Below, piece after piece: positions 36,296 through 47,937 of a stretch of 64,000 nucleotides of DNA. Under the pieces are notes generated by a model. The model saw nothing but the letters and a program-made list of their open reading frames with translations, ran no database searches and was not told the origin of the DNA. The stretch lies in NCBI GenBank assembly GCA_036784855.1, contig JAZDSV010000001.1, positions 124,001 through 188,000 on the forward strand. The letters are read 5' to 3'. Position numbers and translations under genes: made by a program. This stretch comes from Aphelidium insulamus (Eukaryota > Aphelidiomycota > Aphelidea > Aphelidiaceae). Numbering within the stretch: the first letter of the stretch is position 1; each line of letters starts with the position of its first letter.

Positions 36296-38649
36296 TCACG
36301 GTGACAGCAGCGGGAACTGACAGCGGTGCAGCACGCGGCGTATAGTGGCCGCGTCGCGGTAGGCAGCGTGTCCCGCCGCCAGGTCAGTCACGTCGCAGTT
36401 CTCAATGTTGAGACACGGCGCCGACACCGCGCCCAGTCCCGCCACGCCGAAGAAGCTGCCAGTGGCGCGGTACAGGAACCCCAGGATCCAGTCGGTGCGG
36501 CTGTACACGTTGACAAGCCGGCCATTGACCACGGAGCGGCACCGTGCCCATTCCTGCTGCGACGGGTTCACACAGGCGCCGATAAGCACCACCGAATCGA
36601 CAATGGAGTGCACAGAGTTGCGGCTGCCGGTCGCTGCGGCCTTATTCGACAGTTCCAGCAGAGCGAAAAATATGACACGCGCACCCAGACCACAGCCAAC
36701 CAGTGTAATGGGTCGCTGGCCTTGCCGGTGTTCGTACAGCACGTCTGCCAGCACCAGGCCTATCGTCGCATTAGGTGACAGTGCTGTAGAACATGGCATC
36801 TACATACCGGACTTGCGCGCCCTTTCCAGCGCCAGTGACCACGGATTGTCGAGGAAAGTGGCGAGTTTGAGCAGGGACTACAGCGATTATTGAAGCATGT
36901 GTGTCACGATGACAGAATTAATATACCGCTGGCCAGAATACGGCCGCCATCACGCCGACAAGTAAGGTCTGCTTCATTATGGTGCTTGCCGCCAGCTGGG
37001 CAGCTTCTGTTTTGACTAGCTGCTCTATCGCACTGCCCAGCGACAAGAGCTCGGCGGTTTCCCAGCACAGTGAGAAATGTTCGCCGCACAGCCATGCGTC
37101 ATCTGTTGCTGTTTGTAATGTGGCTGCCGGCTGTTCTTTCTCACTGCTAGTGACATCAGCGGAGCTTGATGTATTCGTGGCACTTTCTGCTGTAGTCTCA
37201 TCCAGGAAGCGGCGATATCCGGCTGGATTCAGGTCAAGCCACGGCATAACGGCCTCATCCAAGCTAGTTAACCACCCAGAAATTGTGATCAACACAAACG
37301 GAGGCTTCAGCGATGGGGCCTGTGGCAGAGGTTCTGCAGCCAGATTATCTTCAGTATTTGCATTTCCCAGCACAAGCTTTGAGCGGCGCTTCAACGTAGT
37401 CCACGCTTTCCGTATTTGATTTGGCGACGTGGCCGTCCTGATATCCGTCACAAACTCACTTCTCCGGCTCTTGGGCACATTTTCGTGCGCCACAAAAAAG
37501 AACTCGCGGACTCCACGGGACTTGTTGGCCGCGCGATAACTTGTCAAACCTGTATTACAGCGGTCAGTTTACATATTCAGGTGCCAGGACTTATGAACAT
37601 ACCAGCTCCGGTAACTCCAAACACCGATGTAATGAGTGCCAGACCGCCGGCACTTCCAAGAAATGCCGCGGTACCAGTAATACCGATAGTGCTGAAGATG
37701 CCGGCCAGTCCAGCGCCGACCAGGGGAGCGGCCAGTCCGCCAGTCAGCCCCACTGCCAGTCCCCCGCCAATAGCTGCAGCACCCATGTACGCCCAGCGCT
37801 GCTTCTTTTGCCGCTCGGTGTGCTCCTGAACAATGTCAGTCTTGTCCGACTGAAAATGGGCGCTATCATCAGTGGTCGTCGGTGCGTCATCGATAGCACC
37901 ATGTAACAGAGCCTCAGTGGCAGATATTTCCAGCCTGGGCTGTTCTTCCATGTAGTGTCCACTGTCCAGGTTGCGGAACAGCCCACGCAATAGATGGCGA
38001 CTTCTTGCATCGTACACACCGTCTGCCAGCGATACTATGAAGAGGGCGTGGAGCATGTCCGCCGCAACAATGGAATCGCCGCCACACTCTTCGGCAACAA
38101 TATCACGAATAAAGTGTGCGGCAAGTGATTCATTCTCCTCTGCAGATCCTTCCGACAGCGGACCAGCCAGCTGCTCGACCATAATGCTCTCTGGCAATGC
38201 AAATATCAGCGGCAATATATGTAGCACTTGCAGTGCACGTATGTACCCTTATCAGTGAATTTCAACGCGGTGCACAATGCCGGCATCAAGCGAGTAGCCC
38301 ATCGCTCATAATCCGCCAGAGATGCCTCCAAGCAAGTGATGACAGGGGTGGGACCACGACTGAACCAGCCAGACTTGACTGGCGACGGAGACGCTTGGCC
38401 ATCTGCCGCGGCGCCTGCTGTGCAATCGGCTGCCTCGCTTTCCGCAGGGTCAAGCGCTGTCGCGTCACTGTCATTTTCCGTCTGAGCGGCCTGAGATTCC
38501 GGGAAACCTTGTGAGGAGCTGGAATCTCCAGGCAGCTGACCCAGCTTTGACCTCCAGTGGCGCACGGACTTTCGCCGATGCTTGAGCTCTGTCTGAATGT
38601 GTAGTTGACACAGCGCCACGAACGCATACGCAGCCGGATTTGCAGACAT
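36296..38649 (-). CDS. TMCO4/DUF726 membrane-associated alpha/beta-hydrolase-like protein, nucleophile Ser replaced
   Basis: Member of the DUF726 family (human TMCO4, yeast Mil1). Five exons from ATG 38647-38649 (MSANPAAYAFVALCQL). A Ser/Asp-rich linker is followed by a helical domain, a long glycine-rich membrane segment (GAAAIGGGLAVGLTGGLAAPLVGAGLAGIFSTIGITGTAAFLG region, about 37620-37800) and the hydrolase domain with PFVLITISGWL, DSVVLIGACV, VNVYSRTDWILGFLYR and FGVAGLGAV. The expected nucleophile elbow G-x-S-x-G reads VGCGLGARV (about 36689-36715), so Ser is Gly. The fourth intron, 36784-36807, is only 24 nt: without it the frame stops just after RKSGM. Role in the family is poorly known; membrane trafficking has been proposed for Mil1. 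Confidence 0.87.
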
Positions 38650-38763
38650 TGCGAGCAACACGGAACAGCTAACCGTAACCCTGGACGCACACCTGCAACC
38701 ACTCGGCCACCGCGCATTCACACTACAGCATACATATATCGGCACAGAACCGTATCATAAAGC

Positions 38764-38945
38764 ATCCCTCAGGCCTTTTGGCTTTGATCAAGTGTAGTAT
38801 CTGTTCTTTCCAGCCTAACAGCTGGAATGGGTCTCATAGAGACCCTTCGCTGTTAGACTTATTTTTGCAGCCGGTGACGGTGTGTATGCTGCTTGCAGCT
38901 GCCGCCGTCCGCTGGTGGTCTCGGCCCTGCACTCTCGCCTTGACC
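38764..38945 (+). ncRNA. U2: U2 spliceosomal snRNA
   Basis: The 5' region matches U2: GGCCTTTTGGCT, then GATCAAGTGTAGTATCTG and TTCTT, which contain the branch-site-pairing GTAGTA (about 38794-38799). Stem-loop IIa is TTCCAGC-CTAACA-GCTGGAA, followed by a second short stem GGGTCTC-ATA-GAGACCC and the Sm site ATTTTTG at 38861-38867. Downstream GC-rich sequence can form stems III/IV, including GGCCCATGGCC near 38950. The 3' end is uncertain; 38945 is an estimate. The first bases (ATCCCTCAGGCC) and the dinucleotide after GGCT (TT where the standard is AA) differ from the usual U2. It lies 114 bp from the divergent TMCO4 start. Confidence 0.9.
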
Positions 38946-39042
38946 GCCAGGCCCATGGCCTCCCTTTATTAGTAATGCACGTGGTGCTTGAGCAGTGGTC
39001 TTTACCGCTGTAGTGTTGTAATTGATCATGAACCATGTCACA

Positions 39043-39390
39043 TTATGACTTGTATTGGAACATGTAGACAAAGGCTGCGATCGTGTTCAAAGGTACATGT
39101 TGTCCACTAAGCTGGAGGACCCAAATAACGAACGCGCGCGGTACTACGCATGCTCTATGCGGTGATCTTTTTGCAAAATCTTCATATTCATTTAAATGGC
39201 AGTATCGAATATTAGATACCGCCGTCCACATCTTCGAACAAAAATCCATTTTAGTCTCTAGATTATTAATGAAGGGCTTATTGTCACGCCTCAGCCCGAG
39301 TATGCGTTCATGATTTTTTAATACTTTGCAAGGTGCATGACCAAGAAACTCTTCAAATTTAGCTAAGTCGCTAATTTCAGGTCTCGTCAT
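39043..39390 (-). CDS. Lone small ORF of unknown origin (115 residues)
   Basis: A single uninterrupted frame, MTRPEISDLAKFEEFLGHAP to AAFVYMFQYKS, in a locally AT-rich stretch between U2 and CysRS. It is mostly helical with several Lys/Asn and aromatic residues and differs in composition from the GC-rich neighbours. I recognise no domain. It could be a short host gene, an exon of something unrecognised or a remnant of a mobile-element protein. Chance is possible. Confidence 0.3.
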   Translation of the reverse strand: MTRPEISDLAKFEEFLGHAPCKVLKNHERILGLRRDNKPFINNLETKMDFCSKMWTAVSNIRYCHLNEYEDFAKRSPHRACVVPRAFVIWVLQLSGQHVPLNTIAAFVYMFQYKS

Positions 39391-39544
39391 ATTCGGGGCA
39401 TAAGGGCGGCACGTATAGTATTTCTTTCTCTCCTTTAGAGGACACTAGAATTGCCATCAGTCCGCCAATATTAAACTTCTAACGGCGTCGCGTAATTGCT
39501 TTCGGCGTTTCCTCCACAAGTCTTGCGCACTCTTGAAACCGAGC

Positions 39545-42276
39545 ATGTCTGCTGGTACCGGTAGTGCAGCACTGCTGCCCAAGTGGCATGCGCCGTCGTC
39601 GGCTAGCCCTGCCAACCAGACTCGGCCCTCACTTTCCCTGTACAACTCGCTCACCAGAAAGAAGGTGAGCTGTGCGCATGTCGTGTCGTTTGCTCTTTGC
39701 TTACACGTCACAACTAGGACCTGTTTGTGCCAATTCGTGAGGGCGCTGTTGGCTGGTACAGCTGTGGCCCCACCGTGTACGACGCGTCGCACATGGGCCA
39801 CGCTCGCTCCTTTCTAACCTTTGACATCTTGCGCCGCGTGATGGAGAACTATTTCGGCTACAGAGTCACGTACGTGATGAACATTACCGATATCGACGAC
39901 AAGGTAGGAAGCGCCTGCTGCTCTAATCGGTGGTGCTTAATGCCGCCAACCGCAGATCATCTTGCGCGCCCGTCACAACTATCTGTGCGCAGAGTTGAAA
40001 AAGTCTACTCCCGCGCTCACTACAGAGGTGCTGGAACGTGTGAACCACGCTGCAACCGCATTTATCAACTCCAAATTGGTCAAGCCATCGCCGCTGCTGA
40101 GCGCCGTACAGTCGATCGACGCGTGGCCACAATTGCAAGCTACAATTGCCAGCCACTCAGCCGCCGTCGAGGACCAAGTTGGCGAAAAGTTCAGCCTGTA
40201 CCAGACAACCATTCAGCGAGTGTATGCAGCCGTGCAGTCTGCACGAAGCAACCTGGCCAATAGGCAGACGGACAAAGCTGCCGTGGATTCGCTGCTGGAC
40301 GCCGCGCAAGACGTTCTCGCGCTGCAGCTCGATGCCGAAAAGGGTTCCACCGTCACGGAGCACGGAATCTTCCGCGAGCTGTCCACTCACTGGGAGAATG
40401 AGTTCATGGTGGACATGCGCGCGCTAAACATCCGGCCGCCCACCATCCTTACACGCGTCAGCGAATATGTTCCGGAAATCGTGGACTTTGTCGCCAAGAT
40501 TGTTGACAATGGATTTGCATATGCTGCCGATGGTTCAGTGTATTTTGATGTTGCTGCATTTAAAGCGGCAAACCACGACTATGCCAAGCTGGCGCCGTGG
40601 TCCGCGGGGCATTCCGGATTGCTCGAGGAAGGAGAAGGTGTGTGTTTATTAGCAATAATCCACAGTTGATGACGATAACAGGCTCCCTTGGCGCCACGGC
40701 GGGCAAGAAAGCCAAGTCCGATTTTGCACTGTGGAAAGCTTCCAAGCCGGGAGAGCCTTCATGGCCATCGCCTTGGGGACCAGGAAGGCCTGGGTGGCAC
40801 ATTGAATGTTCGGCGATGGCGGGGTTCGTATTCACGTATATTTCAGGGCTGTCTCACAAGTTGCTTCAGAGACGTCTTGGGCGAATGCATGGATATTCAT
40901 TCAGGCGGAATTGATTTGTGCTTCCCACACCACGACAACGAGTTGGCACAGTCAGAAGCATATTATGGCAACCAACAGTGGGTCAACTACTTTCTGCACG
41001 CTGGTCACCTGCACATTGAGGGTCAAAAAATGTCCAAGAGCCTGAAGAATTTCATCACCATCAAGGTAAATCTCTCCTAATTGAGGAACACATCTCTCAC
41101 TGCCGTGCTTCAGGAAGCACTGGAGAAGTACAGCGCCACTCAGATTCGCATGATGATGCTGATGCACTCGTGGGATTCCGTGCTGGACTACAAAGAGGCG
41201 TCCATGCAGCATGCCATTGCCGTCGAGGCATCGTTTAAAAATTTCTTTCACAATGTAAAGGCGCTGAAGCGTGCAGAAGTATTTAATACGACGTCGCCAG
41301 ACAGCAATGCGGAGCTGAGGCACAATTTTGGAAAACAAGATAAGGCACTTTTGCAACTGTAAGTGTCTTTAACTAAATTGCAAATCCTCATCAATTGTTA
41401 CAGGTACTACGATTCTCGAGAGCGAATTCATGCGGCCCTATGCGATAGTATTAATACAGCGGCAACTATAACGGAGATGTTGGAGCTGATCAACAAGTGC
41501 AATGTGTATGTGAGCGAGAAGGCATCGCTGCGCTTGCCACCAAACGCCTCGCTGCTGGAGGAGGTTGCCAAGTATATCACCGGCTTGCTGCGGACATTTG
41601 GGCTCGTCGAGTCTCCGGTGGATGAGATTGGATATGAGACGAGCGGTGCGAAGACGGGAGCCAATGTGCGCAACCATATTTTTCGACAGTATTGCATGTT
41701 CTCACTTTGATAGCTCGAGGAATCTGTGATGCCATTTGTTAGCGCCATGTCGTCGTTTCGTGACTTGGTCCGAGACTTGGCGCGACAGGGTGGAGGTATA
41801 GACTGCAGTGAACGTAATTTACGTATGTTTAATTTCCAGACGACTTGAAGAGTCAATTGCTGCGAGCCTGCGATGATTTGCGTGATAAGACGTTGCCAGA
41901 TTTGGGTGTGCTGCTAGAAGATCGTGAAGGCGCAACATCGTTGGTGAAGCTGATGTCTGCTGCAGAAATCAAACAAATCAGCGACGAGAAAGCTGCACGT
42001 GAAACCCAAAAACAACAGCAAAAGGAGGCGAATCGACAAGCCGCACTGCAAAAGCGAATTGAGCGCCTTGAAAAGGGCCGGGTAGCGCCGACTTCAATGT
42101 TCAAAGACCCAAACGCTGGCTTCAGTGCCTGGTCCGAGTCGGGCATGCCCACTCATGACGCGGAAGGGCAGCCGCTTACAAAGTCACGGCTCAAGAAGCT
42201 AATGAAAGAATTTGAAATGCAAGTGAAGCTGCATCAAGAATTCACCGATGCCGTCAGCTCCGGCGAGATGAAGTAG
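39545..42276 (+). CDS. CARS: Cysteinyl-tRNA synthetase, cytosolic eukaryotic type
   Basis: Charges tRNA-Cys. Nine exons, all joined in phase. The class I motif HIGH is SHMGH in [18 protein letters not shown], the zinc/Cys region [33 protein letters not shown], and KMSKS is [13 protein letters not shown] large insert between the two halves of the catalytic domain ([19 protein letters not shown] to [16 protein letters not shown]) is normal for eukaryotic CysRS. The C-terminus is a basic coiled coil ([32 protein letters not shown]) ending SGEMK. The seventh intron must use donor GTGCGC so that [12 protein letters not shown] is in frame. A polyadenylation-like AATAAA lies 25 bp past the stop. Confidence 0.95.
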
Positions 42277-42300
42277 GAAACAGGAATGCTACCAAAGGGA

Positions 42301-42306
42301 AATAAA
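42301..42306 (+). promoter_or_regulatory. Candidate polyadenylation signal AATAAA for CysRS
   Basis: Exact AATAAA 25 bp after the CysRS stop, with a TG-rich stretch following. It is about 85 bp from the convergent Rab8 stop. Confidence 0.4.
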
Positions 42307-42390
42307 GAGTGCGTGATAAAGTGATACATTGAATGTTTCCGACGGCAGCAATGTGACTCGAAAGTGTCGCAAGGACAGGATCATCAGCAA

Positions 42391-43235
<845 letters not shown>

Positions 43236-43809
43236 CTGTGCGCCAAATATGATTTGTTGGACTGCGATTAAAACAGCGGCGCCGTAATGATATTTCGGTC
43301 AGGGTTGTGTAAGCATCCAAGTGTCTCTCTGTACTGTGAGCACTCTGTAATATAAACAGTCTGTACTGTACTATAAGCAGCCCCTTTCTGTCGCTTGATA
43401 ACCTTGTTTTAAACACGCTATATAGAACCTCATGCAGAAACCCTTGTCTTATACTTTGTTTAAGAAGCTCCTAATTGGTGCCACTTGAATGTAGGCACTT
43501 ATCTAACATTATCACTGCTCATGCCTGCTATAAAACCGATAGACATGAATAGCTAGAGGATGTGGGACTGGCTTATGGTTCTACACTTAATTTCGTATTA
43601 CATTATGTGTATGAACATCTGAAGCAACAGCAATCCCACGGCAATAGTCCGCACTATCTGTAGAGCCATCCGACTGAAGATGCTTACATCTGAATAAATG
43701 AATATGAACGTTTGTATAACATTATGTGTGAACAGCTGTCTGGGCACCTCGCGCAAGACAACGGTACATTGCTCATTGTAAGGTCAAGGTCACTTCTGAT
43801 CCATTATAT
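43236..43809. other. Gene-free spacer between divergent Rab8 and eIF3d
   Basis: About 570 bp, AT-rich, no coding frame with gene-like features. Two similar segments, ACATTATGTGTATGAACATCTGA (split here as ACATTATGTGTATGAAC + ATCTGA, about 43601) and ACATTATGTGTGAACAGCTG (about 43720), are the only repetition noticed. It presumably contains both promoters. Confidence 0.4.
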
Positions 43810-45844
43810 ATGAGCGCGCTAAAACTGACCGTCCCGTTGAACTTGGCCGGCTGGGGCCCGGCAGACGCCGAGTGCACGCCGCAAAAGTTTCGAGATATCC
43901 CCTATGCGCCATTCAGCAAGGCAGACAAGCTGTACGCTGAGTCTATATGCACTTTGCACTTTGAAAGACTCCTAACTGAATGGCAGAGGACGCGTCGCCG
44001 ACTTTTACACGGACCAGGACGATGCGGGCAAGGATCCTCGCTACCAGACACGTCCGGGTGGTGCATATCGTCAGCAGCAGCGTGATGGTGCCTTTGGTGC
44101 TGGTGCTGCTAATGCATTCAGCTACGTGCATGCCGAAGATGACTCTTCCTTCTCGCTGGTGGACCGTGCTGGTATGCCGCGATATAAATTCGTGCTAGAG
44201 GTACAATACTGACCATAATATTGTAGCTGGCCCGGGCACTGGCCAGACATCTGGGCCGAGTGGAGCTGGTCGTGGCGCTGGTCCACGCGGTGATGGCGCA
44301 TGGAGTGGGCGTGGTGGCCGTGGCGGCTACGGCGCTACTGGTCGTGGTGGCCAGCAGGCGAGTTGCAGTCAATGACCATTACATGTATGCTCATACTTTG
44401 TGTGCAGTCACGTGGTGGCTACGGGCGTGGTGGCGCGAGTGCTGGCAAAACATTTACCCGCTGGAGTGACCGGAACCAGCCGCAGCAGCGCGTTCGCGAA
44501 CAGTCTATTGCCAATAATCCTTCGTGGCAGCTGGTTGAAGAGTACTTGCTGACGGCATTCCAGAAACTGTCGTCAGATCCGGCACCGGTGACCAACATTG
44601 TCGATTATGGCCGCGTCGGTGTGTACGACAAGACGTTTGACCGTGTCACGACCAAAACGGAAAAAGTGATGCGGAAGCCGACGCAGGCACTCACAGTTCC
44701 TGCCACAGCGTCCGACGATCCCGTACTGCAACAAGTTGCCAAGACGTTTGTGCTGCCGAACGGTGCCGCGGTCAAGGGCGATCTTGTCCTTGCCACCAGT
44801 CAAGTGATGGCCGCGCTTATGACTGCGCCTCGCAGTATAAATGGCTGGGATGTGGTGGTCACGCGCAGTACAGTCACGGTGAACGGCGTGAAGCGCAATG
44901 TCATCACCTTTGACAAGCGTGCCGGCGGTCCGCTGGATGTGATGACGGTCTACGAGAGCAGTGTGGAGCCGCCGCAGGATATTGAAGGAAATCCCGACAA
45001 CGTCAACAGTCCGTCGCAGCTGCACCGCGAAGCCGCTCATGCGGATCTGGCGTTTCGTCAAAATGTCGTCATTCCTGTTCGTTCACTGTTTTGTTATCTT
45101 GCTGTGTATTGCCTCACTGATGCTTTCTTTATGCAGAAAAAGTTTCACGAGCTCGGCTCCAAATCTGCGATTTCAAACGCGGATCCAATGGTGGGTTATC
45201 GCTATCGCAGCTTCGAGGTCAGGGCCGAGTCGGAGGATGTTACGCCCATCACGCTGTTTGCGCGCACGGAACTGCATGGCATTGCACCCGGCAGTACGAC
45301 AGCTACCGTGCTGCTGCATGCGTTGAACGAGTACTTTCCCGTTGACGCAGCCACCGGAGTGATGCAGGCCAATTATATTGGCTGGAAGCAGAAGGTGGAC
45401 ACGCAGCGCGGTGCCGTGCTTGCCAATGAAATCAGGAACAACAGCAGCAAGCTGGCCAAATGGACCATTGAAGCCCTGCTCGCCGATGCGGACCAGCTTA
45501 AAATTGGGTAAATTAGATCTATGTCTGTATTATCCTCTGAGATCCACTAATGTACAAGGTTTTTGACACGGGCGGTGCCAATGAACCCGGCGCGCGGCCA
45601 TGTTCTGGTTGCGACACAGTTCTTGCGACCGCAAGAGTTTAGCAACCAGCTTAACTTGAGTATGGAACAGTCGTGGGGAATATTCAAGTCGTTGGTAGAG
45701 ATCTTTATGAAGTCTGCTGACGGCCGTTACCTGCTGGTCAAGGATGCCAATGTACCAAAAGTGTATCTGTGGAACACTGGATTTGGAAATATCTCTGGAT
45801 TTGACATGCATCCAGAAGACTCTCAGGACGCGGATGCGGCATAA
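43810..45844 (+). CDS. EIF3D: Translation initiation factor eIF3 subunit D with expanded RGG region
   Basis: Cap-contacting subunit of eIF3. Six exons. The head [37 protein letters not shown] is family-specific, followed by FSYVHAEDDSSFSLVDRA. Where animal eIF3d has a basic RNA-binding tract, this protein carries GRGAGPRGDGAWSGRGG and further RGG/GRGG units ending SRGGYGRGGASAGKTFTRW. The cap-binding core has DYGRVGVYDKTFDRVTTKTEK, NGWDVVVTR, DKRAGGPLDVMTVYE, EPPQD, GYRYRSFEV and KVDTQRGAVLANEIRNNSSKLAKWTIEALLADADQLKIG. The intron inside the RGG tract (44358-44407) starts GCGAGT. The stretch at about 45068-45135 is read as an intron because it would otherwise insert a hydrophobic SLFCYLAVYCLTDAFF segment absent from the family. 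Confidence 0.93.
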
Positions 45845-45858
45845 GTCCACCGAGTGCC

Positions 45859-45864
45859 AATAAA
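45859..45864 (+). promoter_or_regulatory. Candidate polyadenylation signal AATAAA for eIF3d
   Basis: Exact AATAAA 15 bp after the stop, followed by a T/G-rich stretch. Confidence 0.4.
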
Positions 45865-45970
45865 TGTCTTGCCTAGTCTACTGTGGCATATCTCTATGCA
45901 TATCTCCACAACTCCCTAAAATCCTTGAACAAACATGCAATAATGCAGTATAGTACAATCAACACCGGGT

Positions 45971-47702
45971 CTATTCGTCAGACTCGGGGTCAGAGATGGA
46001 GAATTCGACGACACTGCTGCCACTGCCGCCAATGGGCGAGATGGCCCGGTTCGGGAATGGATTGTGGAACAGATTTGTGCTGCCGCGCAGTCTGCCGATA
46101 TTAACACCCGCGCGTGACAGTCTAATCGGCTGGATGTCGTAGTGAGGCCACATTGAGTTCTTGTGTGGCGGTAGTGCGGCTTCACGTGGTTTGCGCGGTG
46201 GCAGGTTGCGGTCCAGAGATATCGCATTCGGTTGCGCAATGTCGGCGGGAACGCTAGTTTTGATGTGCTCCGAGTGGCGCACGTACGGATTGTAGCTGGC
46301 CCTGTCGCCACCTACGTACAGATTAATGATATCTGAGCGGGTGGGTGACGGTATCGCCGACATGGCGTCCACGCTGTTTGGACCGCCGGGTGACTGTCCT
46401 GCGGGCGCCGTGTTGCGCTTGACACTCGGTGCCGCTTTGCTCGGCTCCATCGCGCCGAACATGGACGAGGCTGCCTTGACCAGGGCTTTTCGTTCGCTGA
46501 CTGTGCGGTCAAAGTACTGCATGGTGTCCACGGAGGACGGCGAGAACATGGCAGCATCAGGCGGAGCTTTGCTGTCACCGCCAGTGAGGCGTCGGAACAG
46601 TGACTGCAGCGACTGGCGACATTCGCTCACCACGACACGCGTGGCGCGACCCGTGCCAAATACCAAAAACATGCCAATGCCAAACAGCGACTCGGCGCAA
46701 CCGCGGAACAGGTACGACCGCTTCACGGAGGACTTGTCGGCCAGCGCGCAGAACACAATGGCGCCCAGTGACGCGCCGTACAGCACCAGATAAAATGCAA
46801 GGAAACCCACGGCGCGACACAGGACAGCTCGCGGAATCCGTGTCAGTGACTGGGTGCTTCGACTGCTTCCCTGCGATGCCATGGTCTCCGAAGAGCCAGC
46901 CTTTAAGTTTGGCGATTGCTTCATTACGCGCTTCGGGGAAGACCGCGATGCCCGACTGTGCTGGTGGCGAAGCAGTTGCACTACTACCAGTGCTGCGCAC
47001 ACAACGATGAGTACACATCGACCGTAATACAATGCACGTACTGGTCATGAGCAGTCCCGGCACGGCAAACAGAGACATCCAGCCGGCGTACGCGGCCACG
47101 TCGGCCCACCGGTAATCCGACAGCCAGGTCCAACCGACCAGATCGCTGGTGTCAGAGGAGAACGACGCCCCCGACAACACAAATGCCACCACGGTGATGG
47201 CGGTGCACACACCCGGCACTGCCAGCAAGATCCCCGTGAACCGGCGCCAGTTGTACGTCTGTTCCGCGTCCACCTCGTGCCGCACAATCAGCAGGAACAT
47301 GTTGAGCGCGATGACCAGCAGACTAAAGTGGGACAGGATGTGGCAGTAGGTATGTGCCAGGCTCACGGCCAGTGTCCACCGACTGTCGGCATCCATGTCG
47401 AATGCCACCGGCAGCAGCGATACCGCAGACATGCTCACGGCGCACATCATGGCCACGCGTGTCAATCGGTGCGTGGAATTGCCTTGGTAGTCGCGTCGAC
47501 GCGCGCCATCATCGTCGGTGCCGGCCGTGGCGGAAGTCAGTTTGACGGCGCTCAATTGACGGTAGCGCCGCGACACATAGTACCGACAGCTGCGCTCGTA
47601 CTGCCAGAATATTACGGCCGAGAAGGCAGACGCGGCAATTGAGGCGCAGTGCAGTGCCACAAATGCCACCTGCACCACGGCGTCGATGCTACTACTGCCC
47701 AT
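45971..47702 (-). CDS. Seven-transmembrane receptor-like protein
   Basis: Two exons joined across an intron of about 49 nt near 47010 (LLMT-TLVVVQLL). Seven hydrophobic segments are visible: VVQVAFVALHCASIAASAFSA, VAMMCAVSMSAVSLLPVAF, TYCHILSHFSLLVIALNMFLL, TGILLAVPGVCTAITVVAF, YAGWMSLFAVPGLLMTTLVV, AVGFLAFYLVLYGASLGAIV and RGCAESLFGIGMFLVFGTG. A roughly 230-residue Ser/Pro-rich cytoplasmic tail follows, ending SDPESDE. The topology and long phosphorylatable tail resemble fungal glucose-sensor or Dictyostelium cAMP-receptor-like GPCRs, but no class signature is strong enough to name it. Ligand unknown. Confidence 0.7.
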
Positions 47703-47937
47703 GGTGTAAAGAACTGGTGCTTGTGTGTGCTATGATATGGCGGCGTGGGAACACAGAGGTAATGGTAAATCAACGAGATAGAGTGCTAGAGATGGAAGCA
47801 ACAGCACCAACGAGGAGTGAAAGTGGTTATATATGTGTGTGTGTGGCAGTGTCGCAGCGTCGGTGGCACGGTTGCACAAAGCCGGCTGCTCTGATTGGCT
47901 AAAAATTTTTCTTTTTTCTTGCTGTCACATCCAGCAA

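Noticed and set aside
38764-38945. U12 snRNA as identity of the snRNA
   Set aside because: The branch-pairing sequence is GTAGTA in a U2 context, not the U12 AAGGAA-type sequence.
45068-45135. A hydrophobic segment that would add a membrane helix to eIF3d
   Set aside because: The stretch is bounded by GT and TGCAG, is absent from the family and its length is a multiple of three; it is read as an intron.
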